Below the pieces are notes generated by a model. The model did not search any database and was not told the origin of the DNA. It saw only the letters and a program-made list of their open reading frames with translations. The translations under genes were made by a program, and so were the position numbers. A stretch of DNA of 64,000 nucleotides from Estrella lausannensis (GTDB lineage Bacteria; Chlamydiota; Chlamydiia; Chlamydiales; Criblamydiaceae), in NCBI RefSeq assembly GCF_900000175.1, contig NZ_CWGJ01000005.1:53959-117958 (forward strand), read 5' to 3'. Shown in pieces: positions 25,224 through 34,461 of this stretch (position 1 is the stretch's first letter; every line of letters starts with the position of its first letter).

Positions 25224-26426
25224 TTACCGGATCGTGCTGTCGATTACAACGCCCTTGTAATTAATAGCTTGGTACTGACGGACTCTGCCTTTCAAGGAGA
25301 CTAGGATAAAATGCCTCTCAGGCAGGGCCTTTACGAGATACCATTTTGAATCGAGATCTTTTGGCTGCCTTGGTTCTTTGATGCCGAAGGCTCCATCTCC
25401 TAAAAATAGAACCCCTTTTTCTTCGTCGATTTTTCCTTTGAAGAGGGGGTGTGTTCTTTTGTAGGCATGGTCATGATGTTCGAAGGCAGCGTTTAAGGAG
25501 GCTGCTTCGAAGTAAGGGACCCATGTTTCACGAACCTTTGTGCTGACTTTTCCCTCATATTTTCGGACGGAAGGGTAGGCCGGAACGTGGTAGGCTGCAA
25601 ATTTGTTGGGGACCTGACTGCGTTTCAGCAATGTATCTTGCAACCACCTTGCCTGCTCGCCCTCTATACTTTGCGTGTGTTCAGAGTCGAGGACGATAAA
25701 GGTCATATAGTCGCCGAAATCCAGCACATAATTTGTCTTCGGTTCTGGCGTTGCAAAAAGGGCGTAGTAGAATTCGGCTTGGTCCCTTGTTTGTAGGTAG
25801 CGTCCGATCACTTCGTGGTTGCCGATGACCGGAACCAAGGGGATGATGCGGCCATCGGGAGCTACCATCGTGTCCTGCCAGGCTTTAAGCCAGGTGAACC
25901 AGCGCTTGGCGTCTTCGCCAAAGAGACTGACGACCGGCGCGGCATAGGCCAGATCCCCGCCCGCCACGACGAAGAGCGGGTCTTGGGCGGCCGCTTGTCT
26001 CATGGTTTCTTTAAGGTCCTCAATACCATCGTGGTACATGTCTCCGCCCACGGCAAACCGTAGCGTTCGAGTCAGGTGGGAGGGCGCTGTGCGGAAAAAA
26101 TAGACCTTTCCCTCATCGCTGAAGCGGAACTCGTAGGCTTGACCCGGCTTTAGGGAGGTCAGTTCCACGGAGTGGATGAAGTAGGGCAGCTTTTGCGGCA
26201 TGCGGATATGGCGTCCGTTTGCACTTTCCCAAGCCGAGGTGCCTCTCTCCCGCCACTCGATCGTATCGTTTGCCCGGTCGTCTTTGGTGACATAGCGCAC
26301 GGTCATGGTGGTATTGGGCAGTTTTTGCCACGTCAGAAAGAAGCTGACCGGTTCATATGCCTCTGGCAGCAGAGCTTGCTTGCCGATCAGCAACACGAAA
26401 AGTAGGGTAGCAAAAAGCCGAGCCAT
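25224..26426 (-). CDS. Secreted purple acid phosphatase-like metallophosphoesterase
   Basis: 400 residues with a signal peptide (MARLFATLLFVLLIGKQALL), an N-terminal fibronectin-III-like domain (about 25-115) and a metallophosphoesterase domain. The five metal-binding blocks of purple acid phosphatases are visible in order: GGDMYHDG, GGDLAYA, GNHEVIG, AAYHVPAYPS and EHHDHAYKRT. Such enzymes use a binuclear Fe-Me centre to hydrolyse phosphate monoesters, usually outside the cytoplasm. A role in phosphate scavenging is plausible but not shown. ATG 26426 has AAAGG 7 nt upstream. The gene starts 10 bp after htpG stops and is probably co-transcribed with it. Confidence 0.9.
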   Translation of the reverse strand: MARLFATLLFVLLIGKQALLPEAYEPVSFFLTWQKLPNTTMTVRYVTKDDRANDTIEWRERGTSAWESANGRHIRMPQKLPYFIHSVELTSLKPGQAYEFRFSDEGKVYFFRTAPSHLTRTLRFAVGGDMYHDGIEDLKETMRQAAAQDPLFVVAGGDLAYAAPVVSLFGEDAKRWFTWLKAWQDTMVAPDGRIIPLVPVIGNHEVIGRYLQTRDQAEFYYALFATPEPKTNYVLDFGDYMTFIVLDSEHTQSIEGEQARWLQDTLLKRSQVPNKFAAYHVPAYPSVRKYEGKVSTKVRETWVPYFEAASLNAAFEHHDHAYKRTHPLFKGKIDEEKGVLFLGDGAFGIKEPRQPKDLDSKWYLVKALPERHFILVSLKGRVRQYQAINYKGVVIDSTIR

Positions 26427-26436
26427 GGGTAAGCCT

Positions 26437-28302
26437 TTAGTTCTTATCTGCTTTATGAATAACTTGGGAAAGCTTTTCAGTCAGCTTTTCTAAGATATCC
26501 GTTGTTTGACGAATGAACGGGCTGAGCGCGTTTTGGCTCATCTCGTTTTGCGAAAGCAATGCAAGATCGTACACTTCGTTTGCAAGTGTTTTAGCCAGAT
26601 CGCTGTCGATCGCGTCGATAGCGCGTATGTTGGCGATCAGGGGGTTATTGGTGTTGATCACAAATGTTGTTTTATCAAAGAAAGACTTTCCTTTGTCTAC
26701 GTTGCCCGGATCGAAGGCCATCATGTAGTCGCGCATTCTTCTCTGTTCCTCTTCGATGAGAATCATGCCCGGCACCTGGTCCATCGAGAGGCTTTTTGCC
26801 TCGACCGACACATTCTCCTTATCCAGTTTTTTCTCGAAGAAATCCGCCAGCTTGGCACTTTCGCTTTTTCCTTCGGAATCGAGGACAACCTTTTCTCTCT
26901 CTTTATCCAGAAGATCCTCATGGAGCGAAGCGTCAATGCGCTTGAACTTCCAGGGAGCCATCTTCTCTTCGAGGAAATGCATCAGATGCGCATCGAAGGG
27001 TCCTGTAGACCTTAAAATCTCAATTCCCTTTTCCCTCCACATCGAGATCAAGCGGTTGTCGTCTCCCTCGCTGCGGGTGTAGTAGATAATCTCTTTCGTT
27101 TTGTCTTTGTTGCGCTCTTGGTACTCCTCGACGGTCGTCCATTGATCATCGAGAGTTTTGAAGAGAAGGATCTCTTTGGCCCGTTCATAAAATTTCTCAT
27201 CTTCTAGGCAGCCGAGTTTGATGATGAGCGAGAGATCTTCAAAATTCTGGATGAACTTCTCTTTGTTGGTTCTCCACATCTGCACAAGGCTGTCAGTGAC
27301 TTTTTTCGAGATGTGCTTGGAGAGTTGGCGCACCGTCTTATCCATCTGGAGCGTGCTTCTGGATACGTTGAGCGGGATGTCGGGGCTGTCGATCACACCT
27401 CTTAGCATTGTCAGATAATTCGGCATGATGTCTTTACAGTTTTCCGATACAAATACCCTGTTGCAGAAAAGGCGGACTGTCGCTTTGGCCGGGTCGAAAT
27501 CCCTGCGTATCTTGGGAAAGTACAAAATTCCCTGAAGGTGAAATGGGTAATCGACGTTCAGGTGCATCCAGAGGAGAGGATCTTCATCGTAGGGGTAGAG
27601 GTAGCGGTAGAATTCCAGATAATCCTTATCCGTCAATGTGGAGGGTTGTTTGATCCAGAGGGGCTCTTTGTCATTAATTTTTTTGCCCGAAAAATAGATG
27701 GGGTAGGGGAGGAACGAACAATATTTTTGCAGAAGCCCTTTGAGCATGCCCTCTTCTAAGAACTCGTGACTGTCATCGCTGATGTGCAACGTGATGCGCG
27801 TGCCGCGCTCTTTTTTCTCTCCCTCGCTGATCAGGTAGTCGGAGGAGCCGTCGCATCTCCAGTAGGCAGGCTTGGCCCCTTCGATGTAGCTTAGAGATTC
27901 AATCTCCACTTCCTTGGCAACCATGTAGGAGGAGTAGAATCCGAGGCCGAAGTGGCCGATGATCTGGTCTTTCTCGCTTTTGGATTTATATTTCTCGACA
28001 AATTCTTCCGCTCCTGAGAAGGCGATTTGGGCAATATATTTGTCGATTTCTTCCATCGTCATCCCGATGCCGGTGTCGGCAAATTCAATGGTTTTCGCCT
28101 CTTTGTTCAAGGTTACATCGATGCGCATTGAATTTTCGTTGACGCTAACCAGCCCTTTCTCGGAGAGGATTTTCAATTTGTAGAGGGCATCGCAGCTGTT
28201 GGAGATGAGTTCGCGCACGAATATCTCCTTATCTGTGTAGAGCCATTTTTTGATGATCGGGAAAATATTTTCGGAGTGGATCTCAAGTTTCTTTTTGGTC
28301 AT
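26437..28302 (-). CDS. htpG: Chaperone protein HtpG (Hsp90)
   Basis: 621-residue ATP-dependent cytoplasmic Hsp90 chaperone. The GHKL ATPase motifs are intact: VRELISNSCDALYKLK, EFADTGIGMT, IAFSGAEEF and IGHFGLGFYSSYMVA. The middle domain contains FCNRVFVSENCKDIMPNYL and VIDSPDIPLNVSRSTLQMD. A short C-terminal dimerisation domain follows. The frame is open to a TTG at 28317, but ATG 28302 has AGAGG 6 nt upstream and gives the standard start. Hsp90 genes are usually heat-inducible; I see no CIRCE element upstream. The purple acid phosphatase gene follows after 10 bp. Identification is secure. Confidence 0.96.
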   Translation of the reverse strand: MTKKKLEIHSENIFPIIKKWLYTDKEIFVRELISNSCDALYKLKILSEKGLVSVNENSMRIDVTLNKEAKTIEFADTGIGMTMEEIDKYIAQIAFSGAEEFVEKYKSKSEKDQIIGHFGLGFYSSYMVAKEVEIESLSYIEGAKPAYWRCDGSSDYLISEGEKKERGTRITLHISDDSHEFLEEGMLKGLLQKYCSFLPYPIYFSGKKINDKEPLWIKQPSTLTDKDYLEFYRYLYPYDEDPLLWMHLNVDYPFHLQGILYFPKIRRDFDPAKATVRLFCNRVFVSENCKDIMPNYLTMLRGVIDSPDIPLNVSRSTLQMDKTVRQLSKHISKKVTDSLVQMWRTNKEKFIQNFEDLSLIIKLGCLEDEKFYERAKEILLFKTLDDQWTTVEEYQERNKDKTKEIIYYTRSEGDDNRLISMWREKGIEILRSTGPFDAHLMHFLEEKMAPWKFKRIDASLHEDLLDKEREKVVLDSEGKSESAKLADFFEKKLDKENVSVEAKSLSMDQVPGMILIEEEQRRMRDYMMAFDPGNVDKGKSFFDKTTFVINTNNPLIANIRAIDAIDSDLAKTLANEVYDLALLSQNEMSQNALSPFIRQTTDILEKLTEKLSQVIHKADKN

Positions 28303-28715
28303 GGGCACCTCTTTCAAACAGATGAATCGATAGTGATATTATACCCTTTCAATCAAAAAAATCCTAGTGCTCCGTAACCGTAGCTTCCCCATCAAAGCCC
28401 CGGGCTGAAATATTGTGAGTGGACTGGATTGATTTAATCCTATTCTACTTATGATGTTTCAGGGCCTCACTGCCGAATTTTGAGGCGCTCTCTTTGCACC
28501 TCGGTTTCAGCTCAATTGTCGATGAGGCGGACTAGCCGCCTGAAAAACTTCATTTTTTAAAACAAAAGATTGAGGGCTCTCCCCAAATCTTGAGCTTTAA
28601 TTGAAAATAACCCTATAAAGGAAGTCGGCGGAAGAGAGTAGCTTATCTGCTGTCACCTCTCTTCGCGGCAGCAGAGCAATGGCGGTTCGGGAGAACCAAA
28701 TTCAAGGAGACTTAC
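28303..28715. other. Divergent htpG/nqrF intergenic region
   Basis: 413 bp. It contains a fragment resembling a family A right arm (CCGAATTTTGAGGCGCTC, 28473-28490) and the nqrF promoter candidate noted separately. No gene is visible. Confidence 0.5.
28590..28619 (+). promoter_or_regulatory. Candidate sigma-70-type promoter for nqrF
   Basis: TTGAGC (28590-28595) and TATAAA (28614-28619) separated by 18 bp, about 95 bp before the nqrF ATG. Based on pattern only. Confidence 0.4.
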
Positions 28716-30038
28716 ATGCAGCATGCAATCTGGTTTGCCTTTATGGGAATAGATCCGGTACTTACCCTTTATGCGATTGTTGCTTTTTTGACTGTGGGTG
28801 TCGGGCTCTCTCTTCTGATTCTCTTCACTAAAGCGAAATTCGTTTCGGCGGAAGAGTGCGTCATCGAAGTTAATGAGGACGAGACGCTCACTAAAAGAGT
28901 CCGCGGCGGGCAGACCCTTCTTTCTGCCCTCACCTCCGCCGGGGTACCGGTTCCTTCTCCTTGCGGGGGAAAAGCCACCTGTAAACAGTGCCGTGTACGC
29001 ATCATCGAGGGCGCAGACGCTCCTTTAGATACCGATAGAGGAACTTTTACGAAGAAACAGATGAAGGAGGGCTGGAGGCTCTCATGCCAACATAAGGTTC
29101 ATGGCGATATGCACGTCATGGTTGATCCTGCCTGCCTCTCCACCAGGGAGATTGAGGGAGTGGTCTTGAGCAACAAAAACGTTGCGACCTTCATCAAAGA
29201 ACTCATCATCAAGGTGCCTGACACGGTGCCGATGCATTACAAATCGGGCGAGTATATGCAGTTCCATGTCCCGCCCTTCACGACCAATACCGCCGATTGG
29301 AAGCACACCATGGATCCGATCTTCTATACCGATTGGGAGAAGTTTGGCCTTTTTGACCAGACGCTTGACTTTTCCAATCTTCCGAAAGGCGAATCAGGGA
29401 TCATCAGGGCCTACTCGATGGCTTCCTACCCTGGAGAGGGAAATATTTTGAAGTTCAACATCCGTATAGCAACACCTCCTTTCGTTGGTGGCAAGCCCAA
29501 TCCGGCCATCCCGTGGGGCATTTGTTCCAGTTATACTTTCTCCCTTAAGGAAGGCGATAAGGTCAATATCTCCGGGCCTTTTGGAGAGTCGTTAATGATT
29601 AACGATCAGAGGGAGTTGGTATTCCTCATCGGTGGAGCGGGATCCTCATTCGGGCGGGCTCATATCATGCACCTTTTCCGCACGGAGAACACCAAGCGCA
29701 AAGTGACGATGTGGTATGGTGCCAGGTCGATCAAGGAAAACATTTACGAAGAAGACTATCGTCAGCTCGTCAAGGAGTTTCCAAACTTCAGCTATCATCT
29801 TGTTCTCTCGGAACCGCTGCCCGAGGATATCGAGGCTGGGTGGCCGAAAGAAGATCCGCTGAAGACAAATTATCTCTTCAGGGCATTCGAGCAGGGGCAG
29901 CTCAAGAAGATGGAGTCCCCGGAGGACTGCCTTTACTACGTCTGCGGACCTCCTCTTCACAACTCGAGCGTCATGAAGCTGCTTGATAACTATGGTGTTC
30001 CAAGATCCAGCATCATCTTAGACGATTTTGGCAGTTAG
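28716..30038 (+). CDS. nqrF: Na+-translocating NADH:quinone reductase subunit F
   Basis: 440-residue membrane-anchored electron-input subunit of Na+-NQR, taking electrons from NADH through FAD to a 2Fe-2S cluster. One N-terminal helix (about 12-38) is followed by the ferredoxin domain with CGGKATCKQC (Cys83, 89, 92) and Cys124 (RLSCQHKV). The flavin site is RAYSMASYP and the NADH site GGAGSSFGRAH, then YYVCGPPLHN. The SSFG variant replaces the APMR of most bacteria and is typical of chlamydial NqrF as I recall it. ATG 28716 has AAGGAG 6 nt upstream. No other nqr subunits are nearby; chlamydial nqr genes are scattered (general knowledge). A family B hairpin follows the stop. Confidence 0.95.
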   Translation: MQHAIWFAFMGIDPVLTLYAIVAFLTVGVGLSLLILFTKAKFVSAEECVIEVNEDETLTKRVRGGQTLLSALTSAGVPVPSPCGGKATCKQCRVRIIEGADAPLDTDRGTFTKKQMKEGWRLSCQHKVHGDMHVMVDPACLSTREIEGVVLSNKNVATFIKELIIKVPDTVPMHYKSGEYMQFHVPPFTTNTADWKHTMDPIFYTDWEKFGLFDQTLDFSNLPKGESGIIRAYSMASYPGEGNILKFNIRIATPPFVGGKPNPAIPWGICSSYTFSLKEGDKVNISGPFGESLMINDQRELVFLIGGAGSSFGRAHIMHLFRTENTKRKVTMWYGARSIKENIYEEDYRQLVKEFPNFSYHLVLSEPLPEDIEAGWPKEDPLKTNYLFRAFEQGQLKKMESPEDCLYYVCGPPLHNSSVMKLLDNYGVPRSSIILDDFGS

Positions 30039-30065
30039 TGAAGCAACTGATAGGATTTCATGCGC

Positions 30066-30137
30066 GGGGCTTTGTTTAAGAGACCGTCTCAGACTGAAAT
30101 CGGACGATTTCAGTTCGTGGGCGGTCTCTTAAGCCCC
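30066..30137. repeat. Family B short hairpin after nqrF
   Basis: Extended stem: GGGGCTT ... AAGCCCC outside, AAGAGACCG/CGGTCTCTT in the middle, CTGAAATCG/CGATTTCAG at the tip. It starts 27 bp after the nqrF stop and could terminate transcription, although no T-run follows. Confidence 0.8.
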
Positions 30138-30296
30138 TTGGGGGAGAAATCAAAGAGGGGGAAGAGTTGAATTCAGCAAGAACCCTCACTCTGCCTTGGT
30201 TTTGAGAGGCGTGGACGTCACATTAAGCTGGTTTATTTATAGACCGCCGTTCTCTATACTTTAGTCGATACTACCCCTGGAATCGATGTTCCTGCG

Positions 30297-30471
30297 GGCT
30301 TTCGGTATATACCGAAAGTGTCTCAAAATTTGGCTTTTGGCAAAGAGAACGCTCTCGCGATTGAAAGATACAAAGTCATCTAATATTAGAAATATGAGGT
30401 GACTTGCGATCATTCAATCGCGAGAGTTTTCTCAAAGCCAAAATCCCAATTTTTGAGATAATTTCGGTATA
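30297..30471. mobile_element. Family A long form upstream of nadE
   Basis: Complete 164-bp long form (30308-30471): TATACCGAAAGTGTCTCAAA to GAGATAATTTCGGTATA. The internal segment AATATTAGAAATATGAGGTG is shared exactly with the copy at 8117-8281. It is preceded by an extra right-end fragment (GGGCTTTCGGTATA, 30297-30310) sharing TATA. It ends 28 bp before the nadE ATG, so it occupies the expected promoter region. Confidence 0.9.
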
Positions 30472-30499
30472 GTTTTAAGTTCTACTTCATGGCTTCAAA

Positions 30500-32134
30500 A
30501 TGCGCATACTAATCGCTCAGATCAATCCCGTTGTCGGCAATCTGAAAGAAAACAAACGAAAGATTTTGGAAGGAATTCATGCCGCCCGGGAAAACGGCTG
30601 CAGTCTCGCTGTGTTTCCAGAGCTTGCATTAACGGGGTATCCACCCGAAGATATCTTGCTGTTGCCCCAGTTCATCGATGAGGTGAAAAAGGAGTTGAAG
30701 GAGATCGCGGGCGCCACCCAGGGGATTGCAGCAATTGTGGGGTTGCCGCGAGCCAATGCAAAGCCTTTCGGAAAGCCCTTACTCAATTCCGCTGCTGTCT
30801 TGTTTGAAGGGAAAATTCTTGGATTTCAAGACAAGACGCTGCTTCCTTCTTATGATGTCTTTGACGAGATGCGCTACTTTGACAGGGCAGAGGAGAGGAG
30901 GGTTTTTCTTCTTTTCGGTAAAAAGATAGCCATTACGATCTGCGAAGACATTTGGCAGCACGCCGCCTTGTCAAAGGATGTAAGCTATCCTTTGGATCCA
31001 GTTGCCGAATACGCGAACCAGAATATCGATCTTCTCATCAATCTTTCGGCATCTCCTTTCAGCCAAATGAAAGCGGAAAGGAGGATCCATGTTGTTCAAA
31101 AGGCTGCGAAAACACTCAAAGTGCCGGCCCTGCTTTGCAACCAGGTCGGTGGGCAAGACAGCCTGATTTTTGATGGCTACAGCGTTGTTTGCGATGCGGG
31201 GGGGAGGCTTGTCCGCCTCGGCAACGGCTTCCAGGAAGATTATATGGTGTGGGACAGCGAGGTTAAGGCTGATGAACTGGTTGCCGCTTTTGATAAGACC
31301 GAAGAGACATACAAGGCGTTAATTTTAGGCCTCAAAGACTACTTTGGCAAGCAGGGCTTCAAAAAAGCTGTGATCGGGCTCTCAGGGGGAATCGATTCGG
31401 CTCTTGTCGCCTGCATCGCGGTAGAAGCGCTTGGCAAAGAAAATGTGCTTGGGGTGTCGATGCCCTCAAGATATTCCTCTGAAGGGAGCGTCAAGGACGC
31501 AGTCGATCTGGCGGAGGCCCTTGGCATTGAACTAAGGCACGTTCCTATCGAAGAGCCTTTTCAGAGCTTTCTCGATATTCTCTCCCCGGAATTTAAAGGG
31601 AAAGAGCCCGATGTAACGGAAGAGAATATCCAGGCCCGCGTTCGCGGCGTCATCTTGATGGCGCTCTCCAACAAATTGGGCCATATTGTCCTCAGCACGG
31701 GGAATAAGAGCGAACTGGCGATGGGCTATTCCACTCTCTATGGAGACCTCTGCGGAGGCTTAAGCGTTATCAATGACCTGACCAAGAGGCAGGTTTATCA
31801 GATATCACGCTGGATCAACAGGGAAAGGGATATTATCCCGGTCAGCTCTTTGGAAAAAGCGCCCTCGGCAGAGCTGCGTCCCAACCAAAAAGATTCAGAC
31901 AGCCTTCCCGACTATGAGATTATCGATACTGTCTTGGAAGCCTATGTGCACGACCATCAAAGCCCTGATCTGATTGCGAAGAATCACGGGTATCCTAAAG
32001 AACTGGTGTGCGATTTGATCCGTAGAATTCACCGCAGTGAATACAAGAGGAGGCAAAGCCCGCCGGGCTTGCGCGTTACGGACAGAGCCTTCTCCATCGG
32101 CAGGCGATTCCCCATAGTCCAAGGGTGGGTTTGA
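30500..32134 (+). CDS. nadE: Glutamine-dependent NAD+ synthetase
   Basis: 544-residue two-domain enzyme making NAD+ from deamido-NAD+, ATP and glutamine. The N-terminal nitrilase-type glutaminase has the triad Glu41 (FPELALTGYPPED), Lys (DKTLLPSYDVF) and Cys (ITICEDIW). The C-terminal synthetase has the P-loop IGLSGGIDSALVA near 291-303, then STGNKSELAMGYSTLYGD and the C-terminal RRQSPPGLRV. All catalytic residues are seen. The ATG at 30500 lacks a good ribosome-binding site and follows a family A long form by 28 bp, so its transcript leader is either very short or starts inside the repeat. It is convergent with the 32160 gene (25-bp gap). Confidence 0.95.
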   Translation: MRILIAQINPVVGNLKENKRKILEGIHAARENGCSLAVFPELALTGYPPEDILLLPQFIDEVKKELKEIAGATQGIAAIVGLPRANAKPFGKPLLNSAAVLFEGKILGFQDKTLLPSYDVFDEMRYFDRAEERRVFLLFGKKIAITICEDIWQHAALSKDVSYPLDPVAEYANQNIDLLINLSASPFSQMKAERRIHVVQKAAKTLKVPALLCNQVGGQDSLIFDGYSVVCDAGGRLVRLGNGFQEDYMVWDSEVKADELVAAFDKTEETYKALILGLKDYFGKQGFKKAVIGLSGGIDSALVACIAVEALGKENVLGVSMPSRYSSEGSVKDAVDLAEALGIELRHVPIEEPFQSFLDILSPEFKGKEPDVTEENIQARVRGVILMALSNKLGHIVLSTGNKSELAMGYSTLYGDLCGGLSVINDLTKRQVYQISRWINRERDIIPVSSLEKAPSAELRPNQKDSDSLPDYEIIDTVLEAYVHDHQSPDLIAKNHGYPKELVCDLIRRIHRSEYKRRQSPPGLRVTDRAFSIGRRFPIVQGWV

Positions 32135-32159
32135 CAAGTTGTCTATCAGAGTTTAATCA

Positions 32160-34211
32160 TTATTTCCCGCTTCCCTGGAGCATCCTGTTGCACTTCTCCC
32201 GCAGGTTGGCCATTGCCGGTGAAGAGAGGGAAATCATGACAATCACCTCGTGATTGATCTCGACTGTGCTTAACCCATCGAGCAGATTCAGCACAGCCTG
32301 CGGATGGATTCCGTTGTCAAGTGCATCCGAGAGCGAGTTGCTTAATTTTTGCTGTTCTTCGACATTGACGGCTCCATATTTCGTATCATTTTTTTTATGG
32401 AATGATAGATCGAAGGAGACATTGGCTAGGGTGCATTGGACGGAGCCGGCATATGCCGAGAGCCAACTATTGGCGGTTTGCGCCCCATAAAAATAGCTTG
32501 AGGCAGAAGCGCCCATATTCCAGAGTCCCTTCGCCGTTTGTTGGAGAATGTTTCCTTGGGAGGGTCCATAGGCAGCCTTGATGGTAATCGGAACTTCATT
32601 GCCCGTTGTTTGTTTGCTGGCAGCTTTCAAATCGCTTTGCAGTTTTTCAGCCATGGCCTGGTCGTTCATCCGCTGGTTAGCCTTCATGAACTTCCTGGCA
32701 TAGTGGACACCCCGGATAGCGGTGGGGCTTAAATAGGCTCCAACCGCGCCCATCATGAAGGCGCCGACACCGCCTCCGAAGGCAAGCCCTAAGGCTGCGC
32801 CCCCACCGGTCGATATAGCGTTGCCAATCATCATGGACTCGTTTCCAAATTTCTCTATTTGCTTTTCTCGATCCAGCGCATCTTTTGCAACTTCGATGTC
32901 TCGCGCGTCCTCTTTTCTTCCCTGCTGCAATTTCTCAAGGTCTTCCGCCTGCGCTTTATTAATCACTTGCATCTCATCGACTTTTTGCTCGATGGAGGCG
33001 ACTTTTTCTTGCGCTTGCTCCAGTTGGATTTGGATGGCTTGCATTTGGCCGATCAGTTGATACGAGTCGTGCGCCAGCGACACGATAACTTTTTGGGTGT
33101 TGGAGACGCTGATCATGAAGTTTAACGTTTGGACAAGTTGGCCGTGTGTTGTTGTCGTCATGGAAAGAATGTCCGTAAGTTCTTGATTGATCGTCTCGAT
33201 CACATCGTCAAGATCTTGTTGGCTTTTGATGGAGTAGTTCGCCTCCATGAGATGCCTTATCTTACCCTCCTGTTGCTTGAGGGTCTCCATGCTCTTCATG
33301 GTTCCCTTGATGGCCGAGTCGGCGTCATAGTTTTGCTGGAGGAGACAGCCTCTTAGCTCTTTGTGGTTAGCAAGCGCTTTGCTAATCGCCTCTTTCAACT
33401 CCCCTTGAGCCGTTTCAAGGTTGGTTTCAAGGCTTTCGATCTCCTTTTCCACCTCACTGAGCTTGTTTTGGATCTCGTTCTGTTTATCGGAGGCCTTAGT
33501 GATGAGGTCTATGGCTGCTTTGTTGCGCGCTCTGAGGCTATTGAGGGCTCCTTCCAAAATTTGCAAATGCTCATTGGCCCCGACATCATTAAGTTCCCGC
33601 ACCACCATTTTCTTCAGTTCATTGGCGACTATTGCGCCGCCGCCGACGGCTGCCAGAAGGCTGAGAAGGGCGGGAGCAGAGACAGTAGCGGCAACCGCTG
33701 TTCCTCCTGTGACAAGGGCTGTGACCAGCGTGGTTCCTTCCCGCTTGGCGATGTTCGTGCATGCCCTTAAAGCTGTTTGGAAGTAAGAAATCTGCTCTTG
33801 TTCTTGCTGGACATTGTTTGCGATGGTGAGGCCGTCTTCGATAATTTCCCTCTCGAAATTGGCATCTTGCAGCTCTTCAATCGCATCTTCTTGCTTGAAT
33901 ATCTCTTCCCGCACTTCGCTGGCTTCATTTTCATCGCCAATCTCAGGGTTGATATAGGAGAAGCTGGCCTGCATTGCGCTTAGCGTGCTGGACTGCCCGA
34001 GCATGGATTGCCCTAGCATGGACTGTCCTAAAGTCGACTGGGCAAGCTGCTGGACGGATTCATCGACTTTACTTTGTGCCTCGAGTCGTTTTTGTTCGAC
34101 TTCTGCTTTCATTCCTTTAAGACGCAAAACCAAGCGTTTTGGGGTTTGGGCGTCTAGAGGAGAAATGGTCGTTGTCTGAGTATAGCCACCCGTTCTCATT
34201 GGAGCATCCAT
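32160..34211 (-). CDS. Coiled-coil protein with glycine-rich hydrophobic helices, candidate secreted effector
   Basis: 683 residues, no recognised family. The polar N-terminus has a tandem LGQSM repeat (QSTLGQSMLGQSMLGQSS, about 58-75). A hydrophobic alanine/glycine-rich hairpin at about 160-195 contains LVTGGTAVAATVSAPALLSL and LAAVGGGAIVA. Long coiled coils follow (about 205-450). A second glycine-rich hydrophobic hairpin at about 465-500 contains GGGAALGLAFGGGVGAFMMG. The last 150 residues form a possible beta-containing domain. This layout resembles alpha-helical pore-forming toxins and type III translocators, but no sequence signature proves it. ATG 34211 has GGAGG 6 nt upstream. It is divergent from the F-box/LRR gene across an AT-rich spacer and convergent with nadE. 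Confidence 0.7.
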   Translation of the reverse strand: MDAPMRTGGYTQTTTISPLDAQTPKRLVLRLKGMKAEVEQKRLEAQSKVDESVQQLAQSTLGQSMLGQSMLGQSSTLSAMQASFSYINPEIGDENEASEVREEIFKQEDAIEELQDANFEREIIEDGLTIANNVQQEQEQISYFQTALRACTNIAKREGTTLVTALVTGGTAVAATVSAPALLSLLAAVGGGAIVANELKKMVVRELNDVGANEHLQILEGALNSLRARNKAAIDLITKASDKQNEIQNKLSEVEKEIESLETNLETAQGELKEAISKALANHKELRGCLLQQNYDADSAIKGTMKSMETLKQQEGKIRHLMEANYSIKSQQDLDDVIETINQELTDILSMTTTTHGQLVQTLNFMISVSNTQKVIVSLAHDSYQLIGQMQAIQIQLEQAQEKVASIEQKVDEMQVINKAQAEDLEKLQQGRKEDARDIEVAKDALDREKQIEKFGNESMMIGNAISTGGGAALGLAFGGGVGAFMMGAVGAYLSPTAIRGVHYARKFMKANQRMNDQAMAEKLQSDLKAASKQTTGNEVPITIKAAYGPSQGNILQQTAKGLWNMGASASSYFYGAQTANSWLSAYAGSVQCTLANVSFDLSFHKKNDTKYGAVNVEEQQKLSNSLSDALDNGIHPQAVLNLLDGLSTVEINHEVIVMISLSSPAMANLREKCNRMLQGSGK

Positions 34212-34461
34212 AAAACCTCCCTGTTTTATGTAAATGTATGTTCAAATGTACATTTTCTATTATATAAAAAATAATTTTAGTTTGTATTGTTATTTATTTT
34301 TTTAACTTTCATTAAAAGATAGTGTTTAGTGTTTTCTTTGTTTTCTTAGGGGATTGTTAATAAATTTTTGTTGGATTAATCCAGATTTTAATATATGTTG
34401 TTAATTTATCTTGTTGAATTTTAGTGATAATAAAAAATAAAAGTTTGGAAAGGAAAAGCCC
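34212..34461. other. AT-rich divergent promoter region
   Basis: 250 bp of very AT-rich DNA between two candidate effector genes, with runs such as TTATTTATTTTTTT. It must hold both promoters. I cannot assign -35/-10 elements with confidence. Confidence 0.4.

Noticed and set aside
8117..30471. CRISPR array
   Set aside because: The repeats are palindromic, dispersed over tens of kilobases and not separated by regular spacers; no cas genes are present.
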